Assembly: GCA_964476505.1 (NCBI GenBank)
Contig: CAYZAW010000049.1
Span: 1 to 14,971 of the forward strand
Reading direction: 5' to 3'
Source: CAYZAW01 sp964476505
GTDB lineage: Bacteria > Bacillota > Clostridia > Christensenellales > CAG-138
Length of the DNA stretch: 14,971 nucleotides
The stretch's first letter is position 1. Each line of letters starts with the position of its first letter. Below, one piece after another: positions 6,367-12,084 of the stretch. The notes below the pieces were generated by a model. That model was not told where the DNA came from. It saw only the letters and a program-made list of their open reading frames with translations, and ran no database searches. The translations under genes were made by a program, and so were the position numbers.

Positions 6367-7947
6367 CTATGCCGCAGGCAGCGCAACAGGTACCTCTGGC
6401 TCCTTTACAGGCAGCGCCAGATATACGGTCTCCGGCAGCCTGCTTCGTTTTACGTCTTTTCTGGTTACGCCGGTTTCTTTACAAAGAGCAGTCAAGGCTT
6501 TCTGCAGCGCCTGCTGTGCATGCTCGATTCCGTCCTTATCTAGCTTTCTATTCTTGTCTGATCCTTCCTGCCGGTAACACTTGTTTTTCAAAAGCGCGTA
6601 TTTATCCAGCACCTTTTGCAGGATATCGTCTTTTAAGATATATGCGCCGCTTTCCTTGTCCTTGGGATATGCCTCCGTTACCTTTTTTAAGGAAAGCACA
6701 TAGTCCGCACATTTCAGGTCGTCCTTCCCCGCCGCCGCCGCAATATCCGCCAGCACATACTCTAAGCCGTAGCGCGGATTCGGCTGGATTGTGATCCCGA
6801 AGATGCTGCGAATCATTTCCACCAGCGCCGTGTTATCGATCACATAATAACCCGCCGAGGAATAGGGCGTATCGGAATGATACTCTCCCGGCAGCGTATA
6901 ACGGCTGATATTCTTGCTGGAAAGCGTTGCGCCAAACGCCGCCATGGTCATCACCTGCTCTGTATTCAGGTTGGTGGTGATGTATTGCTTCATTCTGCGA
7001 TAGATCTTCCCAAAGTTCGCCAACTGCTCTCTGGACTGCATTTGTTCGAATATGGCAAGGAGCATCCGCTGCTGCCTATCATTGCGGCCAACATCGGTAC
7101 TGATACCCTTGCGGGCGCGGCAGTAATCCATCACCTGCTGCCCGTTTAGGTGCTGCTGCCCCTTGTGCAGCGTGCGCCCGTTTAGGTGTATCTCCACGTC
7201 CACATCGTAATCCACGCCGCCCATAGCGTCTACCACGCCCTTGAGACCGGTGATGTCCACGCCTGCGTAATAGTCGATGGGCACGCCCAGCAGATGGCTT
7301 ACGGTATTCAGGGCATAGCGGTAGCCATTTTTGGTGTTTGCGCCGCCCTTGGCGAAGGCGGCGTTGATTTTATACCTGCCGCCGGTCTTGACAAACAGCT
7401 CTCCGTTGGCCTTATAAATGGGCGCATAGGAATCCCGGGGCACGGAGATCATGTCTGCGGTTTTATTGTAAAAGTCGATAGAAACCAACATCAGCACATC
7501 AGAGCGGAAGTTGTTGGTTTCGTCTCTGTACACATCGGATTCCTCGTCCAGCCGTTCCGGGCTGGAATCGTAGCCTACCAGCAGCACATTGATACGGTTT
7601 TGCATGAATTCCGTATAAAGCGCCTCAGGCGTTGGCGTAGGCTCAGGTGTTGGCGTGGGTTCCGGCGTTGCCGTTGCCTCCGGTGTTTTTGTAACATCCG
7701 GCGTGGCGGCAGGCGGCGTTGCCGTGGCGGTAGGAACTGGTGTTTGCGTAGGAACAGGCATTAGCGTGGCTGTGGGTGCCGGTGTTACCATCGCTTGCCC
7801 GAACGCCCGCATGGGGTCCACAAACATTACATACAACAGCCGGGCAGCAACAAACAGCAGCGCTGCAAATGCTACCGCCAGCGCTGCTACAAGGATTTTT
7901 TTCGTTGTTGACCAAGGTTGTTTTACTTTTTCATTTCCCTGCTTCAT
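6367..7947 (-). CDS. LCP (LytR-CpsA-Psr) family cell-wall protein
   Basis: LCP proteins ligate teichoic acids or other phospho-linked glycopolymers to peptidoglycan on the outer face of the membrane. The 526-residue product has a short cytoplasmic N terminus, one membrane helix (about 18-43), a Thr/Pro/Ala-rich linker (54-109), and the LCP catalytic domain (about 118-300). Visible motifs are NVLLVGYD (120-127), RSD (148-150), SVPRDS (168-173), KINAAFAKGG, VVDAMGGVDYDVD (238-250), YCRARK (275-280) and GRNDRQQR (287-294), which hold the conserved Arg and Asp residues for pyrophosphate and Mg binding. A C-terminal region of about 140 residues (385-526), rich in Lys and helical in character, matches nothing I recognise. 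The ATG at 7947 has only GGTGA 6 nt upstream as ribosome binding site. It is downstream of the DUF3267 gene with a 71-bp gap and its own -10. Confidence 0.93.
   Translation of the reverse strand: MKQGNEKVKQPWSTTKKILVAALAVAFAALLFVAARLLYVMFVDPMRAFGQAMVTPAPTATLMPVPTQTPVPTATATPPAATPDVTKTPEATATPEPTPTPEPTPTPEALYTEFMQNRINVLLVGYDSSPERLDEESDVYRDETNNFRSDVLMLVSIDFYNKTADMISVPRDSYAPIYKANGELFVKTGGRYKINAAFAKGGANTKNGYRYALNTVSHLLGVPIDYYAGVDITGLKGVVDAMGGVDYDVDVEIHLNGRTLHKGQQHLNGQQVMDYCRARKGISTDVGRNDRQQRMLLAIFEQMQSREQLANFGKIYRRMKQYITTNLNTEQVMTMAAFGATLSSKNISRYTLPGEYHSDTPYSSAGYYVIDNTALVEMIRSIFGITIQPNPRYGLEYVLADIAAAAGKDDLKCADYVLSLKKVTEAYPKDKESGAYILKDDILQKVLDKYALLKNKCYRQEGSDKNRKLDKDGIEHAQQALQKALTALCKETGVTRKDVKRSRLPETVYLALPVKEPEVPVALPAA
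7621..7788 (-). repeat. Low-complexity repeats encoding a Thr/Pro linker
   Basis: Imperfect short repeats of the GGxGTxGG type on the plus strand (6-18 nt units, clearest at 7621-7700) encode TP, EPTP and TAT repeats in residues 54-109 of the LCP protein. The encoded segment would form an extended spacer between membrane and catalytic domain. Such DNA is prone to length variation. Confidence 0.75.
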
Positions 7948-7954
7948 TGCCGTT

Positions 7955-7966
7955 CACCGTCCGGTG
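7955..7966. repeat. Palindrome over the LCP ribosome binding site
   Basis: CACCG and CGGTG flank a 2-nt centre (CACCGTCCGGTG). On the minus strand the second arm contains the GGTGA that is the only candidate ribosome binding site for the LCP gene. It could dampen translation or be an operator, but at this length it may be chance. Confidence 0.3.
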
Positions 7967-7975
7967 TTTTTTTCT

Positions 7976-7984
7976 ATTGTAGCA
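7976..7984 (-). promoter_or_regulatory. Extended -10 promoter of the LCP gene
   Basis: On the minus strand TGC precedes TACAAT (7981-7976), 28 bp before the ATG. No clear -35 box lies 17 bp upstream. Confidence 0.6.
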
Positions 7985-8018
7985 CAAGCCCTGCGCTGCC
8001 GCACCGGCAGTTACTGGA

Positions 8019-8633
8019 TCAGCAGGAAGCGTCTTCCTTGGAATACACCGTCATGGACACACCCACATCGTTTACCAATATGTCCTTGGGCATCTTCATC
8101 ATTTTAACGGTAACGTACAGATCTCCCGCCGCGCCGGACAGATTCATGATCTGTATAAAATACACAAGCCAAAACCAAAAGGCGGGAAGCGCCGCTTGCA
8201 GCACCGCCAGCACCACGCCCCAAATCACCACCGGTGCCAGCGCAATGATGATGTAGCTTTTTCGGTCAAAGAACGCGCTGCTGCCTGCGTAGGCATACAG
8301 CCCGGTAAACCCGTAATGGGGCTTAACATGGCTAAACGCTTTCATAAACACACCGTGCACGATTTCATGCAGCAGCACATACGCCACGATGCCGATAAGC
8401 AGTCCCAATACCAGCAGCAAAACGCCCAGAAGCGGCTCTATTTCCCAAGCCAGCATTTGCTGTACCACCGCGCCGATATACGTTTGAAAGGGCATAACAA
8501 CGCTTCCCAGCACGATCAAAAGCGCCATGACCACCAAGGCCAATACATTGACCCAAATCGCTAGTTTTTTATCCTTTTGCAGGTCGATCTTTTCCAGTTC
8601 CCGGTAGCCTGCCGGTAAAGCTGCTGTGTTCAT
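8019..8633 (-). CDS. DUF3267 membrane zincin-like protein
   Basis: The 204-residue product is an integral membrane protein with hydrophobic segments at about 25-48, 66-88, 127-148 and 150-165. It carries the zincin signature HEIVH (89-93) at the end of the second segment and a distal NLSGAAGD (164-171), whose Asp could be the third ligand. This arrangement is that of the DUF3267 putative zincin peptidase family, distantly like site-2-type membrane metalloproteases. Catalytic activity and substrate are unknown for most members. AAGGAG lies 5 nt before the ATG at 8633. It is 74 bp downstream of the cytidylate-kinase-like gene and 71 bp upstream of LCP, all on the same strand, so partial co-transcription is plausible. 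Confidence 0.88.
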   Translation of the reverse strand: MNTAALPAGYRELEKIDLQKDKKLAIWVNVLALVVMALLIVLGSVVMPFQTYIGAVVQQMLAWEIEPLLGVLLLVLGLLIGIVAYVLLHEIVHGVFMKAFSHVKPHYGFTGLYAYAGSSAFFDRKSYIIIALAPVVIWGVVLAVLQAALPAFWFWLVYFIQIMNLSGAAGDLYVTVKMMKMPKDILVNDVGVSMTVYSKEDASC

Positions 8634-8643
8634 GCTATCTCCT

Positions 8644-8698
8644 TATAAAACAAGCCGCAGGTATGCGGCACCGCATATTCGGCGCTGCTGCTGCGGCT
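8644..8698 (-). terminator. Possible terminator or attenuator after the kinase-like gene
   Basis: AGCCGCAG (8653-8660) and CTGCGGCT (8691-8698) form a perfect 8-bp outer stem enclosing a smaller hairpin TATGCG/CGCATA (8662-8667, 8672-8677). On the minus strand the stem is followed by TGTTTTAT, then directly by the AAGGAG of the DUF3267 gene. It may attenuate transcription into that gene. Confidence 0.4.
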
Positions 8699-8707
8699 GT
8701 GTGCGTG

Positions 8708-9334
8708 TTAATCAGGCAGTATGCCGGGGGTGTCGCAGTTTTCCAAATACGCTACGATGGCGTTCACCGCACCGTCTATACCTACCTTGCCCGTGTCGAT
8801 GGAAAGATGATAGCAATCGCACCTGCCCCATTTCTGTTCCGTATAGTAGTTGTAATACTGGGCACGCTGCTTATCCACCAAACGTATTTGCTTTTCCATT
8901 TCTGCCGCCGTGACTGAGGGCTCTTGCAGCAACTCCAGCTTGCGCTGCACGCGCTCTGCCATAGGTGCGTGGATAAACAGGTTGATGCTGCCCATATCCC
9001 GCAGGATATAGTCCGCACAACGCCCCACTATAATACAATTCCCTTTTTCTGCCAGTTCCTTAATAATAAACGACTGCTCGATGAATATTTTATCGGAGGG
9101 AGATTCCTGGTAGAACGACGCATGCTTGCCCATCATCATGCCGCCAAAGAAAACATTGTGTACCTTTTCGTCCTGCTCTTGTAAATAATCCTGATGAAAG
9201 CCGGTTTTCTCCGCCACATGCGTCAGCAGCTCCTTATCGTAAAAGGCGAACCCCAACCGCTCCGATAAGCGCCTGCCAACCTCATGCCCGCCGCTGCCGA
9301 ATTGCCTACCAATGGTAATTACACAATTTCCCAT
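8708..9334 (-). CDS. Cytidylate kinase-like family P-loop protein
   Basis: This is a cytosolic nucleoside-monophosphate-kinase-like protein of 208 residues. The N terminus reads VITIGRQFGSGGHEVGRRL (5-23), with the GRxxGSGG P-loop form typical of the cytidylate kinase-like family (PF13189) common in Clostridia, rather than the standard Cmk P-loop. Further marks are FYDKELL (31-37), IIVGRCADYIL (101-111), an LFIHAPMAERVQR lid region (119-131) and DKQRAQYYNYYTEQKWG (154-170). The true substrate of this family is not established to my knowledge, so cytidylate phosphorylation is not claimed. GGAGG lies 7 nt before ATG 9334. An extended -10 (TGG-TAAAAT) lies about 45 bp upstream, and it leads a minus-strand run into DUF3267 and LCP. 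Confidence 0.9.
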   Translation of the reverse strand: MGNCVITIGRQFGSGGHEVGRRLSERLGFAFYDKELLTHVAEKTGFHQDYLQEQDEKVHNVFFGGMMMGKHASFYQESPSDKIFIEQSFIIKELAEKGNCIIVGRCADYILRDMGSINLFIHAPMAERVQRKLELLQEPSVTAAEMEKQIRLVDKQRAQYYNYYTEQKWGRCDCYHLSIDTGKVGIDGAVNAIVAYLENCDTPGILPD

Positions 9335-9378
9335 ACCGACGCCTCCTCACAACGCTTCTTTACAGCGCCATTTTTTAT

Positions 9379-9387
9379 ATTTTACCA
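9379..9387 (-). promoter_or_regulatory. Candidate extended -10 promoter of the kinase-like gene
   Basis: On the minus strand TGG (9387-9385) precedes TAAAAT (9384-9379). No good -35 is seen at the usual spacing. It is the best candidate between this gene and the divergent spoVT gene. Confidence 0.45.
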
Positions 9388-9442
9388 TACCTGCGCCTGA
9401 AATGTACCTTTTGGATTGGATTTCGCATGAAAAAGTGTACGC

Positions 9443-9468
9443 TTGATTTGCTAAGCCGCCCGTATAAT
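9443..9468 (+). promoter_or_regulatory. Candidate spoVT promoter
   Basis: TATAAT (9463-9468) lies 61 bp before the spoVT ATG. TTGATT (9443-9448) is upstream but the spacer is only 14 bp, too short for a normal SigA promoter. In Bacillus subtilis spoVT is transcribed by SigG. I could not fit a convincing SigG match here, so the sigma factor is open. Confidence 0.45.
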
Positions 9469-9529
9469 GCCATAGGGAATGCAGATACTAAGCCCAATGA
9501 AACGTAATATTGGCAGGAGGAAGTAAAAT

Positions 9530-10087
9530 ATGAAAGCAACGGGTATTGTACGGCGTATCGACGAGTTGGGACGGGTGGTCATTCCCAAAGAAATCCGCCG
9601 GACGCTCCGCATTCGGGAAAGCGACCCATTGGAGATCTTTACGGATCGCGAAGGGGAGATCATACTGAAAAAATACTCACCCATTGGGGAACTGGGAGAC
9701 TTTGCCAATGAGTATACGGCGGCCATGCAGCTTTCCTTAGGGCATATTGCCGCCATCTGCGACAAGGATGTGTTCATCAGCGTATCCGGCGGGGCAAAAC
9801 GCGATCTTTTAGAGAAGCCCATCCATGAGGATATTGAGCGCGTGATGGCCAACCGGGAAAAAATACGGCGAAACGCCTCCTCGGGCGAGCATCTGCTGCA
9901 CATTACGGCAGACGAGGACGGCGCAGGGCGGTACCCGGCACAGATGATCGTGCCGATACTCTCCGAGGGAGACGCCATCGGCGCGGTGGTGCTGCTTTCC
10001 AAGGATCAAAACGCTGTGATGGGCGACCCGGAATGGAAAGTGGCGGAAACCGCCGCGGGCTTCATCGGCAAACAAATGGAGCAATAA
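9530..10087 (+). CDS. spoVT: Stage V sporulation protein T, AbrB-type transcription regulator
   Basis: SpoVT is a forespore transcription factor that modulates SigG-dependent genes during spore formation. The 185-residue product is close to the B. subtilis protein in length. The N-terminal swapped-hairpin AbrB domain (1-50) reads MKATGIVRRIDELGRVVIPK and continues EIRRTLRI, the near-invariant SpoVT signature. The C-terminal half (about 56-182) fits the GAF-like SpoVT_C domain, including the VFISVSGG strand and MIVPILSEGDAIGAVVLLS. AGGAGG (9515-9520) lies 9 nt before the ATG. The gene is monocistronic with its own strong terminator and is divergent from the cytidylate-kinase-like gene. It marks the host as an endospore former or a recent descendant of one. 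Confidence 0.95.
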   Translation: MKATGIVRRIDELGRVVIPKEIRRTLRIRESDPLEIFTDREGEIILKKYSPIGELGDFANEYTAAMQLSLGHIAAICDKDVFISVSGGAKRDLLEKPIHEDIERVMANREKIRRNASSGEHLLHITADEDGAGRYPAQMIVPILSEGDAIGAVVLLSKDQNAVMGDPEWKVAETAAGFIGKQMEQ

Positions 10088-10088
10088 G

Positions 10089-10116
10089 AAAAGGCGGCTC
10101 AACGGAGCCGCCTTTT
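10089..10116. terminator. Bidirectional terminator between spoVT and the nucleotidase gene
   Basis: AAAAGGCGGCTC (10089-10100) pairs perfectly with GAGCCGCCTTTT (10105-10116) around the tetraloop AACG. The A and T flanks give a T run in both directions, so it can end both spoVT and the converging 5'-nucleotidase transcript, whose stop is at 10133. Confidence 0.93.
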
Positions 10117-10132
10117 CGTATGCTTGCTTTAC

Positions 10133-11629
10133 TTACTCAACAATGAGGCGCGGGGTATCGTCAAGCTTCACACCGTTCTTCTTGATGTAATCGATGATGA
10201 TCTGCTCCATACCGCCATAATACGCCACCAGCTTGCAGGGCTTGAGCATGTCGTAACCGTCGCCGCCTGCCGCAGTGAAATCGTTGGTGGCCAGTGTGTA
10301 AACCTTGCTGTCCACCAAGGGCTCGCCGCCAATCATAATGTCGTAGGGCGCGCCGCCGCCGGCCTTGATCTTATACGTCATGCCGGAGACCTGCGGCATA
10401 CCGCCGCTCACATTGGGGTAGCTCTTTAAGCCAAAGGTCATCATGGAACGAATCACGGAGCCCGTTACTTCCTTTACAACGATGGAGTTGCCGAAGGGGA
10501 ATACGGTGCGAACGTCGCCAACAGTGATCTTGCCCTTTTCGATGCTGGCACGGATGCCGCCGCCGTTGGTCATAACAACGTCTGCGCCCGTCACATCACG
10601 GAAGATATCGGTCACAAAGCGGGACAGGTTGGTTTCGCCGCCGCGTACCTTGGCGCGGGTACCGTCTAAGAGCACCGGGGTGCTGCCGATCACCTGAGAG
10701 GTCGCTTTTTCGGTTTTTGCAACCAGCTTTTTGATGAGCTTATCGGTTTTCGCGTCCGCCTGCACGTCCTTCATGGCATCCGCATTCAACAGAGCCGCTG
10801 CCGTAGCGGTTACCTTGCCGTCCTTCACGGTCAGGGTGACCTTACCCAGATTGGTGCACTTTTCACCAGTGGATACGATCAGCGTGTTATTTACCTTATA
10901 ACCGGTGGGCAGCTCCGTGTGGCTGTGGCCGTCTACAAACAGGTCGATCCCTTTCACGGCGCTGACCACATCGATAGAGCGCACACCGTTGCTTTCAACA
11001 TCCATGCCCAAGTGGCCGATGCAAACGATGTACTGTGCGCCTGCTGCCTTCAGCTGGTCTACCGCATACTGGGAGGTTACCGCCAGATCTTTGAAGTCCA
11101 AGCCGGCAGTGTTGTCGGGATGGGCTTTGGTTTTTGTTTCCGGCGTAGCCAGACCGAAGAAGCCGATCTTCACGCCGCCAATCTCTTTCACTTCCCAACC
11201 GGGGAGAATCAGTTCTTTGGTACCGGCCTTTGCGATATTGGCAACCAGCACCTTAGCGCCCGCTTTCTTGGCAAGGGCTTTATAGGTGGTGGGGCCGTAG
11301 TCAAATTCATGGTTGCCAAGGGTCATGTAATCGTACCCGGCAGCCTTGATAATAGGATAAGCCGTGGCACCCTTGTACAGGGATACCATCAGAGCGCCCT
11401 GCGTAAAGTCGCCCGCATCTACCAATACAACGCCTTTGCCGTCGGCCTGCAACGCTTTTTTATACCCCGCGATCTTAGCGACGCCAACGCCTTCGTTGTA
11501 ATAGCCGTGTACATCGTTGGTGTGCAGAATGATGACCTCACCGGCTGCATCTTCAGCAGCAAACGCCATAGGCGCAAGCGAGAGAACCATAAGCAACGCG
11601 AGTGCCAGACAGAGAACACGCTTTTTCAT
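10133..11629 (-). CDS. Secreted 5'-nucleotidase / UDP-sugar hydrolase family (UshA-like)
   Basis: The family hydrolyses extracellular nucleotides, UDP-sugars or related phosphoesters with a two-metal centre. The 498-residue product has a signal peptide (MKKR, hydrophobic 5-20, AFA cleavage near 24). The metallophosphatase domain shows HTNDVHG (36-42), DAGDFTQG (71-78), TLGNHEFDYG (103-112), a conserved IGHLGMD (204-210) and GHSHTEL (234-240). The C-terminal substrate domain shows TNGGGIRAS (about 354-362), FPFGNS and TNDFTAAGGDGYD (about 448-460). ATG 11629 is chosen because AAAGGGG lies 7 nt upstream and gives a clean signal peptide; the longer frame to 11716 would overlap the promoter. The protein ends PRLIVE with no LPXTG-type signal or membrane anchor, so it is probably released or loosely wall-bound. 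The substrate is not determined. Confidence 0.93.
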   Translation of the reverse strand: MKKRVLCLALALLMVLSLAPMAFAAEDAAGEVIILHTNDVHGYYNEGVGVAKIAGYKKALQADGKGVVLVDAGDFTQGALMVSLYKGATAYPIIKAAGYDYMTLGNHEFDYGPTTYKALAKKAGAKVLVANIAKAGTKELILPGWEVKEIGGVKIGFFGLATPETKTKAHPDNTAGLDFKDLAVTSQYAVDQLKAAGAQYIVCIGHLGMDVESNGVRSIDVVSAVKGIDLFVDGHSHTELPTGYKVNNTLIVSTGEKCTNLGKVTLTVKDGKVTATAAALLNADAMKDVQADAKTDKLIKKLVAKTEKATSQVIGSTPVLLDGTRAKVRGGETNLSRFVTDIFRDVTGADVVMTNGGGIRASIEKGKITVGDVRTVFPFGNSIVVKEVTGSVIRSMMTFGLKSYPNVSGGMPQVSGMTYKIKAGGGAPYDIMIGGEPLVDSKVYTLATNDFTAAGGDGYDMLKPCKLVAYYGGMEQIIIDYIKKNGVKLDDTPRLIVE

Positions 11630-11687
11630 AAGTTTTCCCCTTTCAGAATTATGTAGTTTTGTGGTTGTGAAAGAAACACGCAAGAAA

Positions 11688-11716
11688 ATTATAGCATTCC
11701 TGTGACACAATAGCAA
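11688..11716 (-). promoter_or_regulatory. Promoter of the 5'-nucleotidase gene
   Basis: On the minus strand TTGCTA (11716-11711), a 17-bp spacer ending in TGC, and a perfect TATAAT (11693-11688) form a strong extended -10 promoter about 60 bp before the ATG. It lies just after the ArsR-type gene stop, and no terminator separates the two genes. Confidence 0.82.
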
Positions 11717-11741
11717 TGCAGTTTATCCGTGAAACAGCGCT

Positions 11742-12044
11742 CTATGCCTGCGGCGCTGCAATTTCGCTGCCGGACAGCAGCGTATCCATTAACGCCCGCA
11801 CCTGTGCCAAAGCGGCGGGGTTGGCGCGGTACATGGTGTACCCGCCCTGCCGCTCCGACAGCACCAAGCCGCACTGGGTCAGGATTTTCATATGATACGA
11901 TAGGGATGGCTGCGACATGGAGAAGCACTCCAATATGCTGTTGGCGCACATGGTTTCGCAGGTAAGCATCTGTACGATCTTTAACCGCTCTTCATCCGCC
12001 AAAGCCTTCAATATTGGAATCTGCTGAGAAAAATAATGCGTCAC
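11742..12044 (-). CDS. ArsR/SmtB-family winged-helix regulator
   Basis: This is a small dimeric repressor of the ArsR family, 100 residues, the typical size. The fold marks are LKALADEERLKIVQML (12-27), the recognition helix region SMSQPSLSYHMKILTQCGLV (42-61) and the wing SERQGGYTMYRAN (63-75). Cysteines at 29, 33, 40 and 57 lie around the segment where ArsR and related thiol or metal sensors bind their inducer; C33 aligns with the first Cys of the ArsR ELCVCDLC motif, but the others do not, so the inducer is unknown. The start is GTG at 12044, with GGAGG 8 nt upstream. It begins 36 nt after the hflX stop and is likely co-transcribed with hflX. No metal efflux or resistance gene adjoins it. 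Confidence 0.92.
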   Translation of the reverse strand: MTHYFSQQIPILKALADEERLKIVQMLTCETMCANSILECFSMSQPSLSYHMKILTQCGLVLSERQGGYTMYRANPAALAQVRALMDTLLSGSEIAAPQA

Positions 12045-12071
12045 AGCCGTTTCCTCCTACGAAAAGATGGT

Positions 12072-12084
12072 ATAACCCGGTTAT
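12072..12084. promoter_or_regulatory. Palindrome before the ArsR-type gene, candidate operator
   Basis: ATAACC and GGTTAT flank a single C, a perfect 13-bp palindrome. It overlaps the hflX stop codon (12081-12083) and lies about 28 bp before the GTG of the regulator. ArsR proteins often bind AT-flanked dyads near their own start, but this one is shorter than usual. Confidence 0.35.

Noticed and set aside
7621..7788. CRISPR-like array in the repetitive stretch
   Set aside because: The repeats are short, imperfect and in frame, coding for TP/EPTP units, with no unique spacers.
7996..8010. CTGCCG/CGGCAG hairpin after the DUF3267 gene as a terminator
   Set aside because: It has a 6-bp stem with a 3-nt loop but no T run on the minus strand.
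7186..8107. Plus-strand open frames opposite the LCP and DUF3267 genes
   Set aside because: They are antisense shadows; the Gly/Val-rich translation at about 7655-7790 is only the reverse of the Thr/Pro linker repeats.
11630..11716. N-terminal extension of the nucleotidase from 11716
   Set aside because: It would overlap a strong extended -10 promoter, lacks a ribosome binding site and would bury the signal peptide; ATG 11629 has AAAGGGG upstream.
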